Translations under genes and position numbers: made by a program
The notes under the pieces: model-generated
Database searches by the model: none
Seen by the model: only the letters and a program-made list of their open reading frames with translations
Told to the model about the DNA's origin: nothing
Shown: positions 24,098 through 31,260 of the stretch, one piece after another
Layout of the letters: each line of letters begins with the position of its first letter
Position numbering within the stretch: the stretch's first letter is position 1
Assembly (NCBI GenBank): GCA_963813525.1
Contig: CAWEZI010000005.1
Span: 1,178,001-1,242,000, forward strand
Length of the DNA: 64,000 nucleotides
Direction of reading: 5' to 3'
Origin: Bog-756 sp963813525
Lineage (GTDB): Bacteria; Actinomycetota; Acidimicrobiia; Acidimicrobiales; RAAP-2

Positions 24098-24487
24098 CGT
24101 CAAATGATGTCGTTCATCTGCTTGATCAGCTCTGGGGACTACGGCCAGTGCGGTGGCAATGACTACATGGGCCACGAGAAGCAGCCGGCCGTGGCGCGGG
24201 CACGGGCGTCGTCCCCAGATCGCCGGTTCTGACAAGGCTCCTAGGGCAAAGATTGCTCCCATTACCCGAAGCGCCTCAGGACGATGTCGATAGAGGGCGA
24301 CAGCGAGACCGAGCAAGGTGATGGGGGCAGAAAGAGCCGTGCCCCACAACGCGAAAACGACCGGGTTTCGGACGTCGAGTGACCCGCCGATGCCGAGGGG
24401 CTCCCCAGCCACACGATGTTTCACGGCGACGGTCCCGCCTGCTGCGTCCACGGCGAAAAGGGCGAATAGCAATCTCTTCGTCGTCAT
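24086..24487 (-). CDS. Membrane protein, about four TM segments
   Basis: 133 residues from an ATG with AGGTGG upstream. Hydrophobic segments are KRLLFALFAVDAAGG, VVFALWGTALSAPITLLGLAVAL, VMGAIFALGALS and LLLVAHVVIATALAVV. It resembles small uncharacterised integral membrane proteins. The stop lies inside the repeat at 24,065. Confidence 0.6.
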   Translation of the reverse strand: MTTKRLLFALFAVDAAGGTVAVKHRVAGEPLGIGGSLDVRNPVVFALWGTALSAPITLLGLAVALYRHRPEALRVMGAIFALGALSEPAIWGRRPCPRHGRLLLVAHVVIATALAVVPRADQADERHHLTPAP

Positions 24488-24532
24488 CGCCACCTGGGCA
24501 GTATGCCCGATGCCTCCAGCTCAGGCTTGACT

Positions 24533-24563
24533 GTGGCCATAACCGGTGATCGGGGCAGTCTCC
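24533..24563 (+). repeat. Array repeat copy
   Basis: GTGGCCATAACCGGTGATC then GGGGCAGTCTCC. Confidence 0.6.
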
Positions 24564-24628
24564 ACAGAAGTGGCTCGCTCGGTTCGGGTGCCGTTCCCAT
24601 ACGCATCTGTACCAACATGGGGCCGCAC

Positions 24629-25000
24629 TCAGGGAGCGCTCGTCCCCTCTCTCCCGTACGCATCGACCAGCCTTACAACGTCGTCGAGCTGCGACGTAGA
24701 CGCCTCTTGAACATCAGCGTCCTCAATCGCCTCGATCGTATGGAGAAGTCCAGGCGGGTTCGGCCAGGCATGACCTTCCGAAATAACGGTCTCGCTCAGA
24801 TTCTCAGCCGAGGAGCCCTGCAAAAGCAGCAGCTTCCCGGACAGGAGGTAACAGCTCTCGTCCTTTTCGTTGTGGTACTGCAACGAGAGCCTGTGGCCAG
24901 CGATGACGTGGAGAATCTTGCCTGCGTATTGCTCAGTGTGCGCCCACCAGATTTCGTAGCCCCAGGGCTCCTCAATCCGGCGGGGCAGTTCGTTCCCCAT
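24629..25000 (-). CDS. Cupin protein, sugar-phosphate isomerase/epimerase-like
   Basis: 123 residues forming one cupin barrel. RIEEPWGYEIWWA opens as in the type II mannose-6-phosphate isomerase cupins. The metal motif is HRLSLQYHNEKDESCYLLSG (histidines and glutamate in the G(X)5HXH..E pattern), with a second motif histidine in GLLHTIEA. It probably binds a metal and a sugar or sugar phosphate. Sole gene of its unit. Confidence 0.8.
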   Translation of the reverse strand: MGNELPRRIEEPWGYEIWWAHTEQYAGKILHVIAGHRLSLQYHNEKDESCYLLSGKLLLLQGSSAENLSETVISEGHAWPNPPGLLHTIEAIEDADVQEASTSQLDDVVRLVDAYGREGTSAP

Positions 25001-25019
25001 GAGCTACAAGCTAGCCGGC

Positions 25020-25058
25020 GTCCCCCACACCACCGGGGTCGATGACCCAGTGCGCGGC
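25020..25058 (+). repeat. Possible degenerate array repeat
   Basis: GTCCCCCACACCACCGGGG then TCGATGACCCAGTGCGCGGC. Placed mainly by position. Confidence 0.3.
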
Positions 25059-25145
25059 ACGAATAGTAGAAAGCCCACCCCCCGGGCTTGAGCGATTCGC
25101 TCGCCGTACGCCTGATCATTAGGTGGGGGAGTGTCCGGAGGTGTC

Positions 25146-26090
25146 TCACATCCCGTCCACGTGCCGTTGGCGCTCGATGGCCTCGGCCTCCGTCAACGAC
25201 TTCGGGCCCCCTTCGGTCGCCGACTGCTTCTTGGCGTCAAAGCTCCGGTTCCACAGTCCCGCCGCCCAGGCCTCGGCGAGCTGGTCAGCGCCAAAGGCCC
25301 CTCGGGCGCCCTGGTAGGCGTCCAAGAACGATTCTGACTCCTCGACCGTCGCCTCGGAGCCGGCGTCGTTGGTGGGATAGACAGCGGAGGCGAGGCCAGC
25401 GATGGCGGGCTCGGAGGCAGCGATCACACTGTCCCAGTCCCAGACGGCGTAGAGGTCGTCTCCTCGCCAGCGCAGGTTCCCGGTGTGCCAATCGCCGTGG
25501 CCGACGACGAGCGGCGAGCTAGAAGCGCCCAGGCGGTTCCGCCCCGCCCAGCCCGCCTCGTCGATCCAGCCCGGTCCGCCGGCAGCATTGAGGTCGACGT
25601 CTCGGTCGTCGGGCGCGGGCCACAGCTCCGAACTGCCGAGATCGGGAGCCGTCCATGGGGGCTGTGGGTCGAGGGAAGGAATCTCGCTGAGGAGGGGGGC
25701 AAGCCCGACAAGGCGCGCCAGAGCCCTGGCGAAGGGCACCGGCGATCGCCCCGAGGCGGGATAGCGATCGCCCCCCGTCACCAGCACCTCCGTGCTGGCC
25801 ACGAGACCGTCCATGGGCTCGATGTCGACCAAGGGCTCGGGACAGGGAAAGCCTCGCTCGAAGAGCACTCGATGGACCGCCGAGGATCCATGCAATCGGT
25901 CAGCCGCGGGTCGTATCTTCACCACGAGCCGTTGACCCGAGGTCAGCTCGACACCGAGCACAGCAGAGAGGTGTCCCTCGTAGAACAGTACGGTGCCAAT
26001 ACCGGCACCGAGGTACTTGTGGCACCACCGGTCGACTCCAGCAGCCTTCACTCGAACGCCACTCCCGAGTACCGCGTCACCGTCTTTCAC
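25146..26090 (-). CDS. Aminoglycoside-phosphotransferase-family kinase
   Basis: 314 residues from a GTG. The kinase-like fold is shown by the early lysine strand RLVVKIRP, the catalytic VVGHGDWHTGNLRW (HGDxxxxN) and the metal-binding YAVWDWDSV. APH-type enzymes phosphorylate antibiotics, sugars or other small molecules, and the substrate is not evident. The 5' end is 50 bases from the double repeat at 26,141. High GC compared with neighbouring cassettes, suggesting a different source. Confidence 0.85.
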   Translation of the reverse strand: MKDGDAVLGSGVRVKAAGVDRWCHKYLGAGIGTVLFYEGHLSAVLGVELTSGQRLVVKIRPAADRLHGSSAVHRVLFERGFPCPEPLVDIEPMDGLVASTEVLVTGGDRYPASGRSPVPFARALARLVGLAPLLSEIPSLDPQPPWTAPDLGSSELWPAPDDRDVDLNAAGGPGWIDEAGWAGRNRLGASSSPLVVGHGDWHTGNLRWRGDDLYAVWDWDSVIAASEPAIAGLASAVYPTNDAGSEATVEESESFLDAYQGARGAFGADQLAEAWAAGLWNRSFDAKKQSATEGGPKSLTEAEAIERQRHVDGM

Positions 26091-26140
26091 GTGGTATCAC
26101 CTACCACACAGCAGAATCGCCCCACTACCGCGAGTCCAGG

Positions 26141-26234
26141 GCACCGCCGAAGTGCCGGTCGGTGGCAGTTAGCCCTCAGCAAGCGAACGCCTGTTGATAA
26201 TGCGCCCCGAGCCGGTGATATGAGTCACGCTCTC
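26141..26234 (+). repeat. Array repeat, double copy
   Basis: The left unit is AAGTGCCGGTCGGTGGCAG. The spacer starts GTTAGCCCTCAGCAAGC. The right unit is GATAATGCGCCCCGAGCCGG then TGATATGAGTCAC. Confidence 0.7.
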
Positions 26235-26282
26235 ACTCCGCTGGTTCTGCGCCGATGTTTGGGACTGAGTAATGATGGTCCG

Positions 26283-26891
26283 GTGGACGTGTCCGAACCA
26301 TGGGCTGAGGCGCTTGGCCTCGCCTGGGAAGCGATGATTGCAGGAACAACCCCGGTCGGTTCCGTGGTGATCGACGCTGACGGACAAGTCGTGACTCGGG
26401 GGCGAGGACGTCGGTACGTTCGTGAATCAGCGCAAGGCCAGCTCTCGTACAGCCACCTTGCCCACGCAGAGCTAAATGCTTTAGCGCAGCTCCCACCAAC
26501 TCATCGCCACGAGGACCTAACTGTGCTCACCACCCTTGAACCGTGCCTTCTCTGCATGGGAGCAGCGGTTATGGCGACAGTGGGGAGAGTCGAATACGCC
26601 GGAGCCGACCCTTATGGAGGGGCAGCCCATCTCGAACTGCACAATGCCCACACTTCCCGCCTTATGCCTCGGGTCACCGGACCAGACCCCGGGCCGCTCG
26701 GATCAATCGGCGCATTGCTGCACTATGCATTTTATTTTGAACGAAACCCAGACGGAGCAGTGGTAGGCGCCTATCGGCTGGCTCTGCCCGATTTCACTCG
26801 GGAAGTTGATGGATCCGGGAAGACTGAGGAAGTGCTCCGGCTCCGGGCAGAACAGAGCGAGGTTTCGGAGGTCTTAGCGCTCGTTTCCTGA
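26283..26891 (+). CDS. Nucleoside/cytidine-deaminase-superfamily protein
   Basis: 202 residues. Zinc motif one is HAEL in SHLAHAELNAL with its catalytic glutamate, and motif two is EPCLLCMGA (PCxxC), the tRNA-adenosine/guanine-deaminase-type arrangement. A C-terminal extension of about 70 residues follows (HYAFYFERNPDG...). It deaminates a base or nucleoside, target unknown. The GTG at 26,283 is chosen because the in-frame ATG at 26,220 lies inside the repeat. Confidence 0.85.
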   Translation: MDVSEPWAEALGLAWEAMIAGTTPVGSVVIDADGQVVTRGRGRRYVRESAQGQLSYSHLAHAELNALAQLPPTHRHEDLTVLTTLEPCLLCMGAAVMATVGRVEYAGADPYGGAAHLELHNAHTSRLMPRVTGPDPGPLGSIGALLHYAFYFERNPDGAVVGAYRLALPDFTREVDGSGKTEEVLRLRAEQSEVSEVLALVS

Positions 26892-26914
26892 CCCACAGAT
26901 GACTGCGTCCACTG

Positions 26915-26978
26915 CCATCAAGGTGCCGGTCGGTGGCGGAGATAACGGCCTCGAACCGGCAATAGGGGGCACTCTGTC
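26915..26978 (+). repeat. Array repeat, compact double copy
   Basis: AAGGTGCCGGTCGGTGGCGG directly followed by GATAACGGCCTCGAACCGGC and AATAGGGGGCAC. Confidence 0.7.
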
Positions 26979-27090
26979 CCCACAATTTGCGGGAGTTGTG
27001 GCTCATTAAGGACAAGACGACTCCTTTAGGGCTTCGTCGGTCGTCTCAATCTGTGACTGAGTCGAAGACGAACTGCTCTGGAGTTGCTGT

Positions 27091-28425
27091 TCAACCGGAG
27101 ACTGCGTAGAGCTTCCAGCTCCCCGGCACGCCCTTCAGCATGTGCTCACCTCGGACATTGAACTCAATGCCCGAGCCAACCACGAGGTCCTTGACGGTGC
27201 CCGAGACAAGAACTTCGCCCGGTGAGGCCAAAGAACCGACGCGAGCTGCGATGTGAACGGCGAGGCCGCCCAGATCGTTGCCCCTCACCTCGCATTCACC
27301 GGTGTGGAGACCCATGCGCAGCTCGATACTGAGTGCTCGGGTGGCGTCGATGATCATCTGGCCGCAACGGATGGCTCGAGCCGGACCATCGAAGGAAGCG
27401 ACGAAGCCGTCTCCCGTCGTGTTGACCTCCCGACCTCGGAAGATCCGAAGCTGTTCGCGGACAATGTGATCATGGCGATCCAACAAGGACCGCCACCGTT
27501 GATCGCCCAGCGAGGCTGCACGTTCGGTTGATCCGACGATATCGGTGAAGAGTACCGAGACCAGCACTCGGTCGATATCGGTTACTGGTCTCGTACCGGT
27601 CAAGAACTCGGCCACTTCGTCGAAGACCACGTCGTGCTGGCTGAAGATCAACATGTCGTCGCCCGGCAGCGCGACGAACTTGGCGCCCTCAATGTGCTCA
27701 GCCACATAACGCCCATGAGCCATGGGCAGGAAGCTTGGATTGTCGGCGCTCAGGACAAGCGTGGGCGCGCGGAGGAGCGGGAGCACCGGGCGAACATCGA
27801 GGTTCCGAAGCAGGTAGTCGTACTGTGCGGCCGCGGTTCTCGGGGTGGCCGACGACCGGAAGAGCCGAGCTAGAGCATCGCGGCGAACCGGGTCTTCCGG
27901 GCCAGCTGCACCAGCAAGCGAGAGAAACTCCGGCGTGCCCCAGTGGGTCCGGAGGAACTCGATGACGAAATCCAGCGCCTCACGTGTGAAACCGATCGGA
28001 TAGTCGTCAGCTACCAGATATCGGGCAGTGGTATTGCACAGCACCAGAGAATCGACCCGTTCGGGATGTGCAGCGGCATAGAGGATCGCTATCGGGCCAG
28101 CATCGACCGTCGCGAGAATGGATGTCTGCTCGGACCCCACCGCGTTGAGGACGCTTTCGATGTCCTCCGTCCACTCCTCCCATGTCGGTATGGCGTTACG
28201 CGGCACACCGTCAGATGCACCTGTGCCTCGTCGATCGAGAAAGATCAAGCGGCGTAACGACGCCAACCGTCTGAGGAAGTCGGCAATGTCGGGGTCCTCC
28301 CATGCCATTTCGACGTTGCTGCCAAGCCCGTTGAAGAAGAGGAGGTCGGAAGGTCCCTCTCCGAGGACCTGGTAGGCAACGTCAGCATCCCCGACGGTCA
28401 CGTATTTGGTATCCGGACGGCTCAT
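27091..28425 (-). CDS. Alpha/beta-hydrolase fused to class III adenylate/guanylate cyclase
   Basis: 444 residues from ATG 28,425. Residues 1-280 are an alpha/beta-hydrolase domain (FFNGLGSNVE loop, DRRGTGASDG after the second strand), but the nucleophile elbow reads TVDAGP, with aspartate where serine is usual. Residues 285-444 are a class III cyclase domain with FTDIVGST (metal aspartate), NTTGDGF and the RMGLHTGECE strand. Such fusions are known in actinobacteria. It makes cAMP or cGMP, perhaps gated by ligand binding to the hydrolase domain. A signalling enzyme as a single cassette is unusual. Confidence 0.85.
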   Translation of the reverse strand: MSRPDTKYVTVGDADVAYQVLGEGPSDLLFFNGLGSNVEMAWEDPDIADFLRRLASLRRLIFLDRRGTGASDGVPRNAIPTWEEWTEDIESVLNAVGSEQTSILATVDAGPIAILYAAAHPERVDSLVLCNTTARYLVADDYPIGFTREALDFVIEFLRTHWGTPEFLSLAGAAGPEDPVRRDALARLFRSSATPRTAAAQYDYLLRNLDVRPVLPLLRAPTLVLSADNPSFLPMAHGRYVAEHIEGAKFVALPGDDMLIFSQHDVVFDEVAEFLTGTRPVTDIDRVLVSVLFTDIVGSTERAASLGDQRWRSLLDRHDHIVREQLRIFRGREVNTTGDGFVASFDGPARAIRCGQMIIDATRALSIELRMGLHTGECEVRGNDLGGLAVHIAARVGSLASPGEVLVSGTVKDLVVGSGIEFNVRGEHMLKGVPGSWKLYAVSG

Positions 28426-28612
28426 GAGGCAAACAGTCTGACTTGCTTTCCAGCTCGATGTTGGAACGTTCCTCGGCGAGGCTTTGCGCGCCACGAGCCA
28501 TCCTCCTCACTGCAGACGCCATGACGATTCGCTGCCCGAGGCGACCGATCAGGCCATCGCGTTCATCAACAAATACGTCGAGCACTGGCGTCGCCGGGCA
28601 GCGCTTGGCCAT
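28382..28612 (-). CDS. Doubtful small ORF upstream of the cyclase
   Basis: About 76 residues (MAKRCPATPVLDVFVDERD...), overlapping the cyclase start by about 40 bases on the same strand. The middle is helical and charged. It might be a partner protein or just the 5' leader; no family or ribosome site was recognised. Confidence 0.25.
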   Translation of the reverse strand: MAKRCPATPVLDVFVDERDGLIGRLGQRIVMASAVRRMARGAQSLAEERSNIELESKSDCLPHEPSGYQIRDRRGC

Positions 28613-28647
28613 CTGATCGTCCGAGTCACGACCATTTGGCGATATTC

Positions 28648-28682
28648 GGTAACCACCGCTGACCCAGTGTTTAGAGGCACCC
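28648..28682 (+). repeat. Array repeat copy
   Basis: GGTAACCACCGCTGACCCAG then TGTTTAGAGGCACCC. Confidence 0.6.
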
Positions 28683-28797
28683 TTCGCACCCGCTCGGTAT
28701 CGGCACTTCTCAGGTGAATCGACGCTCAAAGCCACGGTGAGGCAGTATCTGGCTGGGCAGGAACCGAGCCCTCCTCTGACCGCCGGGAGTAAACGAG

Positions 28798-29356
28798 ATG
28801 CCGATATGGGCGACCGATGCGTTCCGTCCAGATCAGTGGCGGGAGTTCTTTCAAACGGTTGGAACGGGTGCCGCAGCCCTGACGGGCCTGACCTTCGTAG
28901 CAATGTCGCTCAACGTTGGCGCCATCACAGCCAACACTGCCCACAGATACCGAGCCGCTGGAAGCCTCATCGGCCTCGCGTCCGTGTTCATACTCTCTTG
29001 CCTCGCATTGATGGGTGGCCAGCACCATCAGGCCATCGGCCTGGAGATACTCATTGTGTCAGTCATATCGGCAATCCTCTTCCTCTGGGGCTATGTCCGT
29101 ACCCGACAGCTTCGCGGTGAAGAGCTAAGTGTCAGCCCTCTCTCGCACGCTGGGCGCCAGTGTCTGCTACGTGCTGCAAATATCGGGGGCCGCCGTTCTC
29201 ATTGCCAACCACATTTTTGGCCTGTACATGGCTTCTGTGGGAATAGTTGCCAGCTTCTACTTCATGATTTCTGGGGCATGGCTCTTATTCGTCGTCGGTG
29301 CCGCGTCGGATCAATCCCCCCCTGAATCGCGCACGCACCCGACGCTCGGAGGCTGA
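28798..29356 (+). pseudogene. Membrane protein with a single frameshift
   Basis: The frame from ATG 28,798 gives a helix WREFFQTVGTGAAALTGLTF and membrane segments up to GEELS near 29,130. The next membrane segments (VCYVLQISGAAVLIANHIF, then IVASFYFMISGAWLLFVVG) are in the frame ending at 29,356. A one-base shift at about 29,128-29,135 joins them into a protein of about 185 residues with four or five segments. Damaged gene or indel error. Confidence 0.55.
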
Positions 29357-29403
29357 TCGCTCTGGATTGCCGGATACTGGGGCCCGCTGCCACGACTGCC
29401 TGC

Positions 29404-29463
29404 CCCCAAGGTGCCGATCAGCAACGGCTGATAACGCCCTGCTGAACCGGTGTTGTGGGACGC
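29404..29463 (+). repeat. Array repeat, compact double copy
   Basis: CCAAGGTGCCGATCAGCAAC then GATAACGCCCTGCTGAACCGG at 29,429 with right flank TGTTGTGGGACGC. Confidence 0.65.
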
Positions 29464-29473
29464 GATGACTTCC

Positions 29474-29689
29474 TTAGCAGCCGCTCGGTTGAGGCGGTGT
29501 TCGGGGTCGACCCGGACGGGCTGAGCCGCTCCAACTCGAATACAGGATCCGTTGCACTCTGTTGCAGCTCGGACACACCACCGCTAACGGAACCACGTCC
29601 TTCGGGTCCTTCCGCAGCTCGGGCATTTCACGCAGGTGATGACGGTCGGGGATTTCAAATGCATGACCACAACTGTCACACCAAAACAT
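29474..29689 (-). CDS. Small zinc-ribbon protein
   Basis: 71 residues from ATG 29,689. Two cysteine pairs, MFWCDSCGHAF and VVCPSCNRVQ, spaced about 33 residues apart, make a four-cysteine zinc ribbon. The tail is basic and proline-rich. It may bind nucleic acid or a protein partner. Divergent from the lipoprotein at 29,802 with no repeat between, so this unit holds two genes. Confidence 0.6.
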   Translation of the reverse strand: MFWCDSCGHAFEIPDRHHLREMPELRKDPKDVVPLAVVCPSCNRVQRILYSSWSGSARPGRPRTPPQPSGC

Positions 29690-29801
29690 GTAACCATGCT
29701 GCTCCCATCGCAGGACATTCGCAACCGCTCGGGGTGGCTCAAACCCGGTCTTGTGGGTCACCTGCCGCCCGGGGGGTTGCTTCAGGGTGCAGAATGGCGC
29801 C

Positions 29802-30353
29802 ATGGGCCGATTCCGCGGGATGGCCATCGCTGTCGTCGTGGCAGGCGTTCTGGCTGGATGCGGTACAGCGAAAGAGGCTAATCCGAACCCGACTGCCCTT
29901 CAGAGCGCCTCGACGAGCTATCCGATTTCAATACAACTGATCCTGGACCGCAACAAGGTTGCCGTTGGTACGCCGATCCGAGGCCATGCAGTCCTCACCA
30001 ACCGAGGAAGCACCGCAGTGACTGTCGAGCAATGTGCAATAGACGGTTGGCTATTTACGGGACTGGCTAATCTTCACATTCCGTTTGACCCCGCCGTATC
30101 TGCTGTCGCTTGTCGTCCTTCGGTGAAACTCCTTCCTGGCAAGAATCGATTCCCGATCAGAATCCTGACCACCTACCAAAGTTGTTTGCAGACAGGCGGG
30201 CAGTCGGTCGTTCATGTTCCCCTATGCGCAGACGGAAATAGCCTGCCTCCGCTGCCGCCAGGCACGTACGGGACCAAGGTCGTGACCTTTGGGCTTCCGC
30301 CCGGTACGGCAACGCCGCGGTCGATCAAAGTGACCTTGACGGCGAAATCCTGA
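29802..30353 (+). CDS. Lipoprotein
   Basis: 183 residues. Signal MGRFRGMAIAVVVAG and lipobox VLAGC. The mature part is beta-rich (RNKVAVGTPIRGHAVLTNRG, like bacterial Ig/intracellular-proteinase-inhibitor beta sandwiches), with four further cysteines that could pair outside the membrane. It shares its unit with the divergent zinc-ribbon gene. Function unknown. Confidence 0.7.
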   Translation: MGRFRGMAIAVVVAGVLAGCGTAKEANPNPTALQSASTSYPISIQLILDRNKVAVGTPIRGHAVLTNRGSTAVTVEQCAIDGWLFTGLANLHIPFDPAVSAVACRPSVKLLPGKNRFPIRILTTYQSCLQTGGQSVVHVPLCADGNSLPPLPPGTYGTKVVTFGLPPGTATPRSIKVTLTAKS

Positions 30354-30378
30354 GGGCTCCCCTGATGTTCTGGGCAGG

Positions 30379-30410
30379 GATAAGCGCCTCCGAGCCGGTG
30401 TTAGCTGCCA
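30379..30410 (+). repeat. Array repeat copy
   Basis: GATAAGCGCCTCCGAGCCGG then TGTTAGCTGCCA. It includes GTTAGCT. Confidence 0.65.
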
Positions 30411-30411
30411 C

Positions 30412-30939
30412 TCATATCAGATGCGCCGTTGAAGCCCAATGGGTCAGGAGAGCAGCGGTAATCCGAGGACGTTCCGGTTCGTGCTCTCGAAGATTGTGTG
30501 TCCAGTCGGTAGGAAAAGGTGGGTATTCGTCAGTCCAAACGATTCCGGGTGGATACAGCAGATACACGTCCCCGGCGCTCATAGCGGGATCATATGAACC
30601 GAAGCCAAGGATGGGACGAAGTCTTGTCGAGACGGGCCAATCTGCCTCCTCCCAGTACTGGGTACAGCGGTCATCGGAACGGCCCTGCTCGGCGGCTACA
30701 TCGGGAGAATCCCCGGCGAGCATTGCCGTCCAGAGCACCAGACAGTTAGGACCCGCAGGCATTCTTGACAGCATTTCGTTACCTTCAAGGCAGTGCGGGC
30801 ACGTCGGTGAAAGCACTGCCAGCACACGCAACGTCTCCGACAACTGGTTGAAGTCGAGTTGAAGACGGTAGACACCACCCTGAAGAGTCACTGAGTGATC
30901 ATGACAGGACAGACCTGGCGTGTGCTCGGCCAGTGTCAT
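30412..30939 (-). CDS. Thioredoxin-fold protein
   Basis: 175 residues. The redox motif is SPTCPHCLEG (CPHC) at about residues 46-53, after a strand LRVLAVLSP, as in DsbA- or thioredoxin-like proteins. No signal peptide is visible, so it is probably cytoplasmic. The later part (MSAGDVYLLYPPGIVWTDEY) supplies the second half of the fold, with the strand before the usual cis-proline loop. The ATG at 30,939 is chosen over a TTG one codon earlier. Confidence 0.7.
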   Translation of the reverse strand: MTLAEHTPGLSCHDHSVTLQGGVYRLQLDFNQLSETLRVLAVLSPTCPHCLEGNEMLSRMPAGPNCLVLWTAMLAGDSPDVAAEQGRSDDRCTQYWEEADWPVSTRLRPILGFGSYDPAMSAGDVYLLYPPGIVWTDEYPPFPTDWTHNLREHEPERPRITAALLTHWASTAHLI

Positions 30940-31006
30940 CAAAGTGCCCGTTTATGAGGAGTTAGCCGCTAGCAAGCGGACGCCGGTCAATTAGGTTTCC
31001 CGAGCC
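30938..31006 (+). repeat. Array repeat, double-type copy
   Basis: The left unit is AAAGTGCCCGTTTATGAGG. The spacer is GTTAGCCGCTAGCAAGCGG. The right unit is reduced (CAATTAGGTTTCCCGAGCC). Confidence 0.55.
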
Positions 31007-31260
31007 ATTGGTCCTGGACGCCCTTGAACTTCCCTTTCCCCCTGTCCTTTCGATCAGGGAAGGCACGCGACGGCAAATTGGACCAGCTGCCGCTCGACAC
31101 TTCGAAAACTTGGGTCCATACTGGCTTGCGGGTCGATGGGCGGCCCTTTTCAAGCGAGGGCCATCTCGATGCGCCTTCCTCAGTTGAGTCAGTTGTCACG
31201 GCGGAAGCGTGTGGTTGTAGGTGGTTTGGCTTTCGGTCCAATATCCGTCAAAGGGGTCCG

